Positions 45,974 to 54,752 are shown, counted from the stretch's first letter. The stretch is 64,000 nt of DNA from Rhodoferax sediminis (GCF_006970865.1 NZ_CP035503.1:4291001-4355000), one strand, 5' to 3'. Made by a program: numbers and translations. Notes: generated by a model not told the origin, from the letters alone.

Positions 45974-46393
45974 ATGACGGCGCGGCGCTTTGTCGACGGC
46001 TACCTGGGCTACCTGCTGGGCCAGGCCAACCACGCCGTGTACAAGGATTTCGACCGCGAGGTGCGCGCGGCGGGCCTGAGCTCGATCGAGTGGCGCGTGC
46101 TGGCCACGCTGCACGACAGCGCGCCGCTGGCGGTGAGCCAGTTGGCGCTCGAGGTGCTGAGCAAGCAGCCCACCGTGACCAAGCTGGTGCAGCGCATGAG
46201 CGAGCAGGGCTGGGTCCGGCTGGCGGCCGACCCGGGCGACCAGCGCCGTACGCTGGTGGCCATTACCGCCGCCGGCCAGGCGGTCGTCAAGCCTTTGATT
46301 GAGAAGGCAAAACAGCATGAGGCCCAGACGCTGCGGGTACTGAACGCTACCGAGACCGTAGCACTCAAGAAGCTGCTGGGGAAACTGGTGTGA
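45974..46393 (+). CDS. MarR-family transcriptional regulator
   Basis: A 139-residue winged-helix protein. The recognition region is PLAVSQLALEVLSKQPTVTKLVQRM with a wing LAADPGDQRRTLVAI. Nicotinate and similar catabolic clusters are often controlled by MarR proteins such as NicR, so it may regulate the 42077-45846 group. The ATG at 45974 comes only a few bases after a repeat end and no clear SD is seen; the frame stays open through the repeats to 45785, but that extension is repeat-coded. Its stop overlaps the next start (46390). Confidence 0.86.
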   Translation: MTARRFVDGYLGYLLGQANHAVYKDFDREVRAAGLSSIEWRVLATLHDSAPLAVSQLALEVLSKQPTVTKLVQRMSEQGWVRLAADPGDQRRTLVAITAAGQAVVKPLIEKAKQHEAQTLRVLNATETVALKKLLGKLV

Positions 46394-46884
46394 AAGCCGC
46401 ACCGGCGCTGCTCTGCCTGACCGGCTTCTGGGTCGGCCTGGCGCACGCGCAGTCCGCGCCCGAGAAGAAGAACTGGTTCGACGATCCGTTTTTTCAGGTC
46501 TCGTCGGGCCTGCGCGCCTGTCCGGTGCCCGAAGGGCCGCTGCTCACGCAGGACGAGGCGCGCGCCGTGGAACACTGGCGCGCCGAACGCGGCACCAGCT
46601 GCTATCAGGCCGGCAGGTGCCGGCTGCCCAATTCCTACCTCTACGACAAGGGCCTGGCGGCGCCGGTCGCGGCCGCGCTGGCTGCCGTGCCCGGCGTGCA
46701 AACCGGCAGTGTCTGGGTCACCATCCAGCGGCGCTGGGTGTTCCTGCAAGGCTGCGTGGCGACGCCGGCGCAGATCACGGCGCTGCAGCAGGCCGCCCAG
46801 GCCGTGCCCGACGTCGAAATCGTCGTGCCCATGCTGCTCGTCGGCACCAGCGGCAAACCGCGCTACGACGTGCGCCAACCCTGA
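46390..46884 (+). CDS. Secreted BON-domain-like protein
   Basis: A 164-residue protein with a signal peptide (start MKAAPALLCLTGFWVGLAHA, probable cleavage before QSAP). The mature part contains an early region with several cysteines (GLRACPVPEG, TSCYQAGRC) and a C-terminal BON-like fold: AAALAAVPGVQTGSVWVTIQ, then VFLQGCVATPAQITAL and AVPDVEIVV. BON domains are found in envelope and secretin-associated proteins. GTG start at 46390 overlaps the MarR stop. Exact function unknown. Confidence 0.7.
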   Translation: MKAAPALLCLTGFWVGLAHAQSAPEKKNWFDDPFFQVSSGLRACPVPEGPLLTQDEARAVEHWRAERGTSCYQAGRCRLPNSYLYDKGLAAPVAAALAAVPGVQTGSVWVTIQRRWVFLQGCVATPAQITALQQAAQAVPDVEIVVPMLLVGTSGKPRYDVRQP

Positions 46885-46898
46885 CACCCTCATCCCTC

Positions 46899-47798
46899 AT
46901 GACCTCACGCAAAACACATCTCGATACCCTCGCCATTACCCTGCTGCTCGGCTGCTGCGTGTTCTGGGGCTTCCAGCAGGTGCTGCTCAAGGCCACGCTG
47001 CCCGAGGTGCCCCCGGTGTTTCAGGCCGGTATCCGTTTCGTCGGCGCCACTGCCCTGTTGTGGCTGTGGTGCGTGGCGCGCGGCATCAAGCTGTTCGGCA
47101 GCGACGGCACCCTGCAGGCGGGGCTGGTGGCAGGGGTGCTGTTTGCCGCGGAGTTCGCCTGCATCTACATCGGGCTGCAGTTCACCACCGCATCGCGGCT
47201 CACGGTGTTCCTTTACACCTCGCCGTTCTGGGTCGCCGCGCTGGTGCCGATCTGGGCTCGCGCCGAAAGAATGCGGCCCTCGCAATGGCTCGGCATGGCG
47301 TGCGCCTTCGCCGCGGTGGTCTTTGCCTTCGAGGAAGGGCTGGGCGCCGGCACGCCCGACACGTGGCTGGGCGACCTGCTCGGGCTTGCGGCCGGCATGA
47401 TGTGGGGACTCACCACCGTGGTGATCCGCACCACCTCGCTGATCAGGGTGTCGGCCGAAAAAATGCTGTTCTACCAGGTCGCCGTCAGCGCGCTGGCGCT
47501 GCCCTTTTTGTCGCTGGCGCTGGGCGAACCCTGGGTCTGGCACTTCAGCGCATTCGCCATCACCTCGCTGGCCGTGCAAACCGTGATTGGTGCGTTCGTC
47601 AGCTACCTGGCCTGGATGTGGATGCTCGGGCGTTACCCGGCCACCAAGATCTCGGTGTTCGTGTTTCTCACGCCCCTGTTTGCGCTGCTGTTTGGCGCGC
47701 TCTGGCTGAAGGAGCCGGTGACTCTCAATTTGATAGCGGCCCTGGTATTGGTGGCGGGGGGAATCGTGCTGGTGAGCCGCAGGCCTGAAAAGGCATAA
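46899..47798 (+). CDS. EamA/DMT-family transporter
   Basis: A 299-residue protein with about ten transmembrane helices in two EamA repeats (roughly 12-145 and 160-292). The first repeat shows FWGFQQVLLKATL, and the second WGLTTVVIRTTS plus a late GALWLKEPVTL. Members export amino acids, sugars or metabolites. It follows the BON-like gene by 14 bases, so cotranscription with MarR/BON is likely. Substrate unknown. Confidence 0.87.
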   Translation: MTSRKTHLDTLAITLLLGCCVFWGFQQVLLKATLPEVPPVFQAGIRFVGATALLWLWCVARGIKLFGSDGTLQAGLVAGVLFAAEFACIYIGLQFTTASRLTVFLYTSPFWVAALVPIWARAERMRPSQWLGMACAFAAVVFAFEEGLGAGTPDTWLGDLLGLAAGMMWGLTTVVIRTTSLIRVSAEKMLFYQVAVSALALPFLSLALGEPWVWHFSAFAITSLAVQTVIGAFVSYLAWMWMLGRYPATKISVFVFLTPLFALLFGALWLKEPVTLNLIAALVLVAGGIVLVSRRPEKA

Positions 47799-47879
47799 GC
47801 ATATTTCTTTATATTATTTTTGAATTAAAAGCAAAACCAATATATTAGATACATCATTAACTCCTTAGAAGAGCCCTCC

Positions 47880-48422
47880 ATGAGTCGCCTCGCCATCCAG
47901 ACGGCGGAATCAGCCCCCGCAGAAACCAGGGAACGCCTGGTCAATGCTGAAAAGAACAACGGGTTCCTGCCCAACCTTCTCGGCGTACTGGCGAATGCGC
48001 CAACGGCGCTCGAGACCTATCAGGTGGTTAGCGCGATCAACGCGCGCAACGGGCTGTCGGCTACCGAGCGTGAAGTGATCCAGATCACGGCGGCGGCCCG
48101 CAACGGCTGCGGCTTTTGCGTCGCCGGTCACACGGCCATTGCGCGCAAAAAACTGGCGCTGCCCGAAGAGGTGATTGCGGCGCTGCGCAACACGCAAGCC
48201 TTGCGCGACCCCAAGCTGAACGCGCTGGCGCTGTTCACGCTGGCGGTGCTGGAACAAAAGGGGCGCGTCTCGGACGCCGAACTGGGCGCGTTTTTGAAGG
48301 CCGGCTACAGCCAGGCCAGCGTGCTGGAAGTGGTGCTCGGCGTGAGCCTGGCGACCTTGTGCAACTACGCCAACAACCTGGCACAAACCCCCCTCAATCC
48401 GGAGCTGCAGGCGTTTGCCTAG
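47880..48422 (+). CDS. AhpD-like / carboxymuconolactone decarboxylase family protein
   Basis: A 180-residue all-helical protein. The redox motif CGFCVAGH (C-x2-C-x3-H) follows EREVIQITAAARNG, which gives the acidic, CxxC and His set of the AhpD peroxidase group. AhpD-like proteins reduce peroxides or act as general disulfide reductases. The gene starts the 47880-52712 cluster and precedes the flavoprotein by 107 bases; an AT-rich promoter-like region (47799-47879) lies before it. It may protect against peroxide made by the flavoprotein, which is inference. Confidence 0.83.
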   Translation: MSRLAIQTAESAPAETRERLVNAEKNNGFLPNLLGVLANAPTALETYQVVSAINARNGLSATEREVIQITAAARNGCGFCVAGHTAIARKKLALPEEVIAALRNTQALRDPKLNALALFTLAVLEQKGRVSDAELGAFLKAGYSQASVLEVVLGVSLATLCNYANNLAQTPLNPELQAFA

Positions 48423-48529
48423 GCCCGCATTTCTCTCCTGAGCAACGGCGTTACGCCCGTCCCGGGGCCGCGATCGAGCGGCGGCATCAGCTCGATTTTC
48501 ATTGATTTACCCTGGAAGGAATGACTGTC

Positions 48530-49648
48530 ATGAGTCAGCTGGATGTCCCCGTTGCGATGCTGGATGCCGTGAGCGCGCAAGTCAGGACGGAACTGGCGCC
48601 ACTCGTGGGCGCCATCGACCAGGAAGGCCTGTATCCCGCAGAGTACCTGCAGCACCTGGGCGCTTTGGGTGGGTTTGGGGCCAGCGTACCGGTCGAGCAC
48701 GGCGGCTCGGGGCTGGGCCTGGCCACACAAATCGACGTGACGACGCGGGTCGGCAGCGAGTGCGGTGCCACTGCCTTTCTGGTCTGGTGCCAATCGACCT
48801 GCGCGTGGTACCTGCAACACGCGCCGAATCCGGCGGTGCGCGAGCGCTATCTGAAATCCGTGGCGCAGGGAACGCTGTTTGCAGGCACCGGCATGTCGAA
48901 TGCGGTCAAGCACCTGGCCGGACTCGAAAAAATTCAATTGCATGCGGCGCGTAGGGACGGTGGCTATGTCGTCAGCGGCAACCTGCCCTGGGTCTCGAAT
49001 GTCGGCGCCGATCACCTGATCATCGTCACAGCCGCCGTCGAGAACGCAGGCTATGTGATGTTTGCGGTGCGCGGCGACGCAGCGGGCTTGCATCTGCATC
49101 CATGCCCGGAATTTTCCGGCCTGGAAGGCACCCAAACCCTGAACCTGCGCTTCAAGGAAGTCCAGATTGGCAGCGACGATGTGCTGGCGCATCCGCATCA
49201 GTTTGAAGCGTATATGGCGCGCATCAAGGCCGGCTTTGTGCTCGGGCAGGCCGGCATGGGCTTTGGCGTGATCGAGGGCTCGCTCAAAACGATTCGTGAA
49301 AGCAACGCCAGCAACGCCGGCGTGAATGCGTTCCTGGATGATCAGGGCAGCGAGCTGGCGGCCGAATTGGCCCAGCTGAAAGCCCGCGCGGCGCTGCTGG
49401 CGCATCAGGCGCAAACCGGCCACGCGCCGATCATCGAGGCGCTGAAGCTGCGCGCGCGCGCCTCCGAATTGACCCTGCGGGCGGCGAATTCGGCGGTCCT
49501 GCACGCGGGCGCCAAGGGTTACCTGATGCGGCATCCGGCGCAGCGCCGGCTGCGCGAAGCGGTGTTCGTCGCCATCGTGACGCCGGCGTTGAAGCATTTG
49601 CGCAAGGAAATCCACGATCTGGAGCAACTGCAGGCACAGGCGGCGTGA
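48530..49648 (+). CDS. Acyl-CoA dehydrogenase-fold flavoprotein of a rubredoxin/ABC-transporter operon
   Basis: A 372-residue protein with the acyl-CoA dehydrogenase fold: [14 protein letters not shown] near the N-terminus, [13 protein letters not shown] and [13 protein letters not shown] in the beta domain, and FKEVQIG. The C-terminal block that normally carries the Y-E-G-T Glu reads [10 protein letters not shown], with no Glu, as in the sulfone/dibenzothiophene monooxygenase side of the family. The stop overlaps the rubredoxin start (TGATG, 49646-49650). It therefore may be a reduced-flavin monooxygenase served by the rubredoxin, for a substrate taken up by the adjacent ABC importer. The ATG at 48530 follows GGAAGGA; ATG at 48521 is also in frame. 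Confidence 0.8.
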   Translation: MSQLDVPVAMLDAVSAQVRTELAPLVGAIDQEGLYPAEYLQHLGALGGFGASVPVEHGGSGLGLATQIDVTTRVGSECGATAFLVWCQSTCAWYLQHAPNPAVRERYLKSVAQGTLFAGTGMSNAVKHLAGLEKIQLHAARRDGGYVVSGNLPWVSNVGADHLIIVTAAVENAGYVMFAVRGDAAGLHLHPCPEFSGLEGTQTLNLRFKEVQIGSDDVLAHPHQFEAYMARIKAGFVLGQAGMGFGVIEGSLKTIRESNASNAGVNAFLDDQGSELAAELAQLKARAALLAHQAQTGHAPIIEALKLRARASELTLRAANSAVLHAGAKGYLMRHPAQRRLREAVFVAIVTPALKHLRKEIHDLEQLQAQAA

Positions 49649-49821
49649 TGACACAAGCGGCGCAATGGATGTGCAGCCCCTGCGGCTTCATTTACGACGA
49701 GACGGTCGGCATGCCGGAGGACGGCATCCCGGCCGGCACACCTTTCGAATCGATTCCGGACGATTGGGAATGCCCGGATTGCGGCGTCGGCAAAGCCGAC
49801 TTCTTTCGGGTTCCGGATTGA
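49648..49821 (+). CDS. Rubredoxin
   Basis: A 57-residue Fe(Cys)4 electron carrier. The two metal knuckles are [11 protein letters not shown] (C-x2-C) and CPDCGVGK (C-x2-C), with DDWECP preceding the second, all at family spacing. Its ATG overlaps the stop codon of the flavoprotein by one base, indicating coupled translation. The neighbour arrangement suggests it passes electrons to that flavoprotein rather than to an alkane hydroxylase, which is not seen here. Confidence 0.94.
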   Translation: MTQAAQWMCSPCGFIYDETVGMPEDGIPAGTPFESIPDDWECPDCGVGKADFFRVPD

Positions 49822-49823
49822 CC

Positions 49824-50648
49824 ATGGCCCCGGCGACTGCAACGGCGGCACTACAGCAGACGATCGTTCTGGATGCACAGCAGATCGAGCTGAGCTACGG
49901 GCACAAGTCCGTGACTCCCGTGCTGCGCGACTTTTCGCTGCAGCTGGCGGCAGGTGAGGTGGTCGCCGTGCTGGGGCCGAGCGGTGTCGGCAAGTCGTCG
50001 CTGCTGCGCGTGCTGGCCGGACTGCAGGTGCCCGACAAAGGCACGGTGCATGTCAAGGGCGAGCCGCTGCACGGGCCGCATCCGCGCCTGGGCTTCGTGT
50101 TCCAGGACCCAAGCCTGCTGCCCTGGCTGACGCTGGAAGAAAACGTCGGCTTTGGCCTTGACTTCACGCACCAGGCACGCATCAGCAACGCCGAAAAGCA
50201 GGAGCGGGTCGCGGCGGCGATCGCGGAAGTCGATCTGCAACGCGCACGCACGCGCTACCCGTCCGAGCTGTCCGGTGGCATGGCGCAACGCACCGCGCTG
50301 GCACGCAGCCTGGCGCGGCAGCCGGAGATCCTGTTGCTGGACGAGCCGTTCAGCGCGCTCGACGAAATCACGCGCAGCGAGATGCAGGCGCTGCTGCTGC
50401 AGATCACGTCGCGGCACCAGACTTCGGCGATCCTCGTGACCCACGACATCGACGAGGCCCTGCTTCTGGCCGACCGAATCCTGCTGATCGGGCTGACGCC
50501 GGGGCGCCTGATTGACGAGTGGCGCATCGACCTGCCGCACCCGCGCGACGAGGTCGCGGCCGAACTGACCGGCGTGCGCGTCGAAATCGTGCAGGCGCTG
50601 CGCCAGGCGCGGCGCGGCATACCGACCCCGAATCACCTTCATTCCTAA
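49824..50648 (+). CDS. ABC transporter ATP-binding protein (nitrate/sulfonate/taurine type)
   Basis: A 274-residue ATPase. Walker A is GPSGVGKSS (about residues 53-61), the ABC signature LSGGMAQRTALARSL, Walker B ILLLDEPFSALDE, and the switch His is in VTHDIDEAL. It belongs to the SsuB/TauB/NrtCD group, which drives import of small sulfonates, nitrate or related anions. It begins two bases after the rubredoxin stop, so is part of the operon, and is followed by its binding protein and permease. Confidence 0.92.
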   Translation: MAPATATAALQQTIVLDAQQIELSYGHKSVTPVLRDFSLQLAAGEVVAVLGPSGVGKSSLLRVLAGLQVPDKGTVHVKGEPLHGPHPRLGFVFQDPSLLPWLTLEENVGFGLDFTHQARISNAEKQERVAAAIAEVDLQRARTRYPSELSGGMAQRTALARSLARQPEILLLDEPFSALDEITRSEMQALLLQITSRHQTSAILVTHDIDEALLLADRILLIGLTPGRLIDEWRIDLPHPRDEVAAELTGVRVEIVQALRQARRGIPTPNHLHS

Positions 50649-50659
50649 AGCAGAGCACC

Positions 50660-51877
50660 ATGAAAGTCACCCCGTCCGCGCCGACCTCGCGCACCCCCGC
50701 ACCAGAGGGTCGCCGCCAATTCCTCAAACTGTCAACGGCGGTTGGCGCCATCGGTGCGCTGCCCTTGTTGCAAACCGCCGGCCGCGCGCTGGCCGCCGAG
50801 CAGGGTGCGCCGGTGCGGATCGGCTATCTGCCGGTCACGGACGCCGCACCGCTGCTGATTGCGCACGGCAACAAGACGTATGAGGCGCAGGGGCTCGAGG
50901 TCGAGAAGCCGCGCCTGTTTCGCAGCTGGGCGCAGATTGCCGAAGCGTTTTTAAGCGGGCAGGTGAATGTGGTCCACCTGTTGATGCCGATGACCATCTG
51001 GGCGCGCTATGGCAGCAAGGCGCCCGCCAAGGTCGTCGCCTGGAACCACATGGAAGGATCGAGCCTGACGGTGCTGCCCGAAATCAACCGGCTGAGCGAC
51101 CTGGGCGGCAAAACGGTGGCGATTCCGTTCTGGTACTCGGTGCATAACGTGGTGCTGCAGTACCTGCTCAGAGGCCAGGGCCTGCAAGCCATCAGCGAGG
51201 GCAATCCCGGACCGAAGCAGGTCAAGCTGGTGGTCATGTCCCCGGGCGACATGCTGCCGGCGCTGGGCACCAAGCAGATCGCCGGCTATACCGTAGCCGA
51301 ACCGTTCAATGCGCTGGCGGAAACGCTCAAGGTCGGGAAAATCTGGCGCTTTACCGGCGACGTCTGGAAGGACCACGCTTGCTGCGTCGTCTTCATGCAT
51401 GAGCGTGATCTGGAGCAGCGTCCGCAATGGTCGCAAAAGGTGGTAAGCAGCATCGTGCAGGCGCAAGCCTGGATTCGGGACCATCGCGACGAAGCGGCGC
51501 ACATGCTGGCCAAGGACAATCCCGCCCACTACACGCCGCACACTTACGAGACGCTGGCCCAGGTGATGGCGCCGCACGAGGAGCTGGCCGCCAGGTACAA
51601 GGCTTCGGGGGCGGTGGAGCACGCCGACTGGAAGGAAAGGCGCATCGACTTTCAGCCCTACCCTTTCCCCAGCTACACCGAGGAGCTGGTGAAGATGCTC
51701 AAGCAGACCATCGTCTCCGGTCGCAACGAGTTCTTGCAGGCGCTGGACCCGGCCTTCGTCGCGCGTGACCTGGTGGACGACCGTTTTGTCAAAAAGGCGA
51801 TCGCGGACCTGGGCGGCATGTCCGCCTTCGGACTGCCGAACTCGTTCACGCGGCGCGAAACGATTTCGAAGAATTGA
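50660..51877 (+). CDS. Tat-exported ABC substrate-binding protein (NrtA/SsuA-like)
   Basis: A 405-residue periplasmic binding protein. The N-terminus has a twin-arginine signal (GRRQFLKLS then a hydrophobic AVGAIGALPLL and AAE), so it is exported folded by Tat. The mature part has the NMT1/NrtA-like domain (GYLPVTDAAPLLIAHGN; EAFLSGQVNVVHLL; WYSVHNVVLQYL). It is longer than SsuA and closer in size to NrtA. The substrate is unknown; nitrate, sulfonate, bicarbonate-like or organosulfur anions fit the family. Confidence 0.9.
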   Translation: MKVTPSAPTSRTPAPEGRRQFLKLSTAVGAIGALPLLQTAGRALAAEQGAPVRIGYLPVTDAAPLLIAHGNKTYEAQGLEVEKPRLFRSWAQIAEAFLSGQVNVVHLLMPMTIWARYGSKAPAKVVAWNHMEGSSLTVLPEINRLSDLGGKTVAIPFWYSVHNVVLQYLLRGQGLQAISEGNPGPKQVKLVVMSPGDMLPALGTKQIAGYTVAEPFNALAETLKVGKIWRFTGDVWKDHACCVVFMHERDLEQRPQWSQKVVSSIVQAQAWIRDHRDEAAHMLAKDNPAHYTPHTYETLAQVMAPHEELAARYKASGAVEHADWKERRIDFQPYPFPSYTEELVKMLKQTIVSGRNEFLQALDPAFVARDLVDDRFVKKAIADLGGMSAFGLPNSFTRRETISKN

Positions 51878-51920
51878 AACGGCGCTGAATTCGCCTCCCC
51901 GCCGCATCAGGACCTCCGTC

Positions 51921-52712
51921 ATGGAAAAAATTCTCAAACTGTCCCGCGCCTCCCCTCGCAGCATGCAGCTGCTGCTGAGTCTGGGTGGCCTGGCGGCGCT
52001 GATCCTGGCATGGGGGCTGGGCGCGCACTGGCTGCAGCAAAGCAGCGCGCTCGCCAGCCTGCTCAGCCCGCGCGAGACTTTCGAGAGCCTGTACCAACTC
52101 GTAGTGCAGAACCAGTTGACGCTGCACACCCTCACCAGCATGAAACGGGTGCTGGTCAGCCTGGCGCTGGCGCTCGTGCTGGGCATCCCGATCGGCCTGG
52201 CGATCGGCACTTCACGCGCGCTGGAGAACAGCACCAGCAGCGCGTTCCAGTTCCTGCGCATGATCTCGCCGCTGTCATGGATGCCCATCGCGGTGATGAT
52301 GTTCGGCATCGGTGACGGCCCGATCTACTTCCTGCTGACCTTCGCCGCGGTCTGGCCGATCATCCTGAATACCGCCGCCGGTGTGCGCCAGCTCGATCCG
52401 AAATGGCTGATGCTCGCCAAGAGCCTGTCCGCCACGCGCCGCGAAATGCTGTTCAAGATCGTGCTGCCCGGCATTCTGGGGCATATCCTGACCGGCTTGC
52501 GGCTGGCCATCGGCATCGTCTGGATCGTGCTGGTTCCGTGCGAAATGCTGGGCGTGAGCTCGGGCCTGGGCTACTTCATTCTGGACACGCGCGACCGGCT
52601 CGCCTATTCCGAGCTGATGGCGGTCATCGTGCTGATCGGCGCGCTCGGTTTCGCGCTCGACGGGCTGGCGCAAAAGCTGTGCCAGCGCTGGTCGCATACG
52701 CGCAAGGCCTAG
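51921..52712 (+). CDS. ABC transporter permease (nitrate/sulfonate/taurine type)
   Basis: A 263-residue inner-membrane permease with about six helices. The binding-protein-dependent EAA-like loop is present around DPKWLMLAKSLSATRREMLFKIVLPGILG, described here as the coupling segment at about residues 157-185. N-terminal residues include LAALILAWGLGAHW. It completes the importer with the ATPase and binding protein and ends the apparent operon; the next gene is convergent. Confidence 0.9.
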   Translation: MEKILKLSRASPRSMQLLLSLGGLAALILAWGLGAHWLQQSSALASLLSPRETFESLYQLVVQNQLTLHTLTSMKRVLVSLALALVLGIPIGLAIGTSRALENSTSSAFQFLRMISPLSWMPIAVMMFGIGDGPIYFLLTFAAVWPIILNTAAGVRQLDPKWLMLAKSLSATRREMLFKIVLPGILGHILTGLRLAIGIVWIVLVPCEMLGVSSGLGYFILDTRDRLAYSELMAVIVLIGALGFALDGLAQKLCQRWSHTRKA

Positions 52713-52733
52713 CGCGGCGCGGCCGGCGCCCCA

Positions 52734-54752
52734 CTATGCCAGCCGCTGCGCGGCAAATGCCACATACCAGTCCAGACAGCCCGGATTCGCCATCGCGTCC
52801 CGGTTCAGCACCTTCTCGATCGGCTGGCCCAGCAGCAGCTTCTTGATCGGCAGCTCCTGCTTCTTGCCCGACAGCGTGCGCGGGATCTCGGCCACCTGAA
52901 AAATGTCGTTCGGTACGAAGCGCGGGCTCAGCGCGGTCTTGATCGCGTTGTTGATTTTGGCGCGCAGCGCGTCGTCCAGCGTCACGCCAGCGCGCAGCAC
53001 CACGAACAGCGGCATGTAGCTCTCGCGGCCCAGGTATTCGAGATCCACCACCATGGAGTCGAGCACCTCGCTCAAGGCTTCGACCGCACTGTACAGCTCG
53101 CTGGTGCCCATGCGCAGGCCGTGGCGGTTAATGGTGGCGTCACTGCGGCCATAGATGATGCAGCCGCCGTTGGCACCGATCTTGAGCCAGTCGCCGTGGC
53201 GCCAGACGTTCGGGTAGGTGTCGAAGTAGCTCGACAGATAACGCCGGTTGCCCTCGTCGCCCCAGAAGTACAACGGCATGGACGGAATCGGCTGGGTGCA
53301 GACCAGCTCGCCGACCTCGCCGATGACCGGCTGGCCCTGCTCGTTCCAGGCCTCGACCGCGCAACCGAGCTGGCGGCACTGCATCTCGCCGGGCACCTGC
53401 GGCAGTTCGCGATTCCCGCCGATAAACGCGCCCGCAAAATCGGTGCCCCCAGAGATGTTGCACCACCAGATATTCTGGACGCCAAGCTTGCGGAACTGCG
53501 CGGTGCCCCAGCGCTGCACGTCTTCGCTCAGTGGCGACCCGGTGGTGCCGAGCGCACGCACGCGGCTCAGGTCGCCGCAGGCTTGCAGGTCGATGCCGGC
53601 CTTCATGCAGTTGCCGTAAAACGCGGCACCGGCGCCAAAGAAGGTCACGCCGGTTTCGGCCGCGAAGCGCCACAGCGTGGTCCAGTCCGGGCCGCCGGCA
53701 CTCGCCGGCTGGGTACCGCCCGGGCTGCCGTCGTACAGGCACAGCGTGGTGCCGTTCAGCAGGCCGGCCATCTGCGCGTTCCACATGACCCAGCCCGTCG
53801 TGCTGTACCAGTGAAAGCGTTCGCCCCACGAATTGGCCGCATAGCTGCAGCCCACGTCGTTGTGCAGTACGTTCAGCAGCAGCCCCACCAGCACCAGGCC
53901 GCCGTGGCCGTGCACGATGGGCTTGGGCAGGCCTGTGGTGCCGCTCGAATAGACGATCCACAGCGGATGGTCGAACGCCAGCCACATCGGTTCGAACGCC
54001 TCCACTTCGGCATCATTTCGGGCCGTAACCCGCGTGAACATTTCGCTATCAGCTATTACATTGGTAGCAGACAGGTTGTTGTAGGCAACCACGTGCGTGA
54101 GCGTGGGCAGCGCCGCGCGCAGCTCGGCCACCACCGCCGTGCGGTCGAAATCGCGCCCGCCGTAGCTCACACCGTCGCAGGCAATCAGCACCTTGGGTTC
54201 GATCTGCCGGAAGCGGTCCAGCACGGCGTTGCTGCCCATGTCGGGCGCGCAGATGCTCCACACACCGCCGATGCTGACCACGGCCAGAAACGCAATTATG
54301 GCCTCGGGAATATTCGGCAGATACGCCGCCACGCGGTCGCCCGGCTGCACGCCCATCGCCTTCAGGTGCAGCGCCAGCGAGGCGACCTGGCGGCGCAACT
54401 CGGGCCAGCTCAGCTCGCGCGGCATGCCCTTTTCGTTGCGGCTGATGATGGCCGGCATGCCCGCGGCGTGCGCCGCATCGGCATGACGGAACACCTGCTG
54501 CGCGTAGTTGGACTGGGCGCCGGGAAACCACTGGGCGCCCGGCATCTTGCTGCTGCCCAGCACGGCGCTGTGCGGTGTCGGCGAGCGCAGCTCGAAGTAA
54601 TCCCACAGGCTTTGCCAGAACGCTTCGAGGTCGCTCACCGACCAGCGCCACAGCGCGTCGTAGGACTCGAAGATGAGGCCGCGCTGCTCGCGCAGCCAGT
54701 TCTGGTACAGGCGGATCTGGGGAATGTGGGGAGGTGTTTTTGTCTCGTTCAT
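52734..54752 (-). CDS. Acetoacetate-CoA ligase (acetoacetyl-CoA synthetase)
   Basis: A 672-residue adenylate-forming enzyme activating acetoacetate to acetoacetyl-CoA. The AMP-binding P-loop is VYSSGTTGLPKP, with YSTTGWVMWN, the A8/hinge region HGDWLK and GRSDATINRHG, and a C-terminal KKQELPIKKLL containing the late lysine. The length and the fused N-terminal W-R-W-S-V-S-D segment match acetoacetyl-CoA synthetases rather than shorter acyl-CoA ligases. A family-2 repeat at 54052-54068 encodes residues about 229-234. The ATG at 54752 was chosen; ATG at 54761 is possible. Converges on the ABC permease gene. Confidence 0.92.
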   Translation of the reverse strand: MNETKTPPHIPQIRLYQNWLREQRGLIFESYDALWRWSVSDLEAFWQSLWDYFELRSPTPHSAVLGSSKMPGAQWFPGAQSNYAQQVFRHADAAHAAGMPAIISRNEKGMPRELSWPELRRQVASLALHLKAMGVQPGDRVAAYLPNIPEAIIAFLAVVSIGGVWSICAPDMGSNAVLDRFRQIEPKVLIACDGVSYGGRDFDRTAVVAELRAALPTLTHVVAYNNLSATNVIADSEMFTRVTARNDAEVEAFEPMWLAFDHPLWIVYSSGTTGLPKPIVHGHGGLVLVGLLLNVLHNDVGCSYAANSWGERFHWYSTTGWVMWNAQMAGLLNGTTLCLYDGSPGGTQPASAGGPDWTTLWRFAAETGVTFFGAGAAFYGNCMKAGIDLQACGDLSRVRALGTTGSPLSEDVQRWGTAQFRKLGVQNIWWCNISGGTDFAGAFIGGNRELPQVPGEMQCRQLGCAVEAWNEQGQPVIGEVGELVCTQPIPSMPLYFWGDEGNRRYLSSYFDTYPNVWRHGDWLKIGANGGCIIYGRSDATINRHGLRMGTSELYSAVEALSEVLDSMVVDLEYLGRESYMPLFVVLRAGVTLDDALRAKINNAIKTALSPRFVPNDIFQVAEIPRTLSGKKQELPIKKLLLGQPIEKVLNRDAMANPGCLDWYVAFAAQRLA
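54052..54068. repeat. Mini-palindrome family 2 core inside the acetoacetyl-CoA synthetase gene
   Basis: The core reads on the coding strand GCTACCAATGTAATAGC and is translated Ala-Thr-Asn-Val-Ile-Ala, the same frame as in dadA and the NicX-like gene. A second partial GCTATC lies just beside it (54045-54050). Confidence 0.72.
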
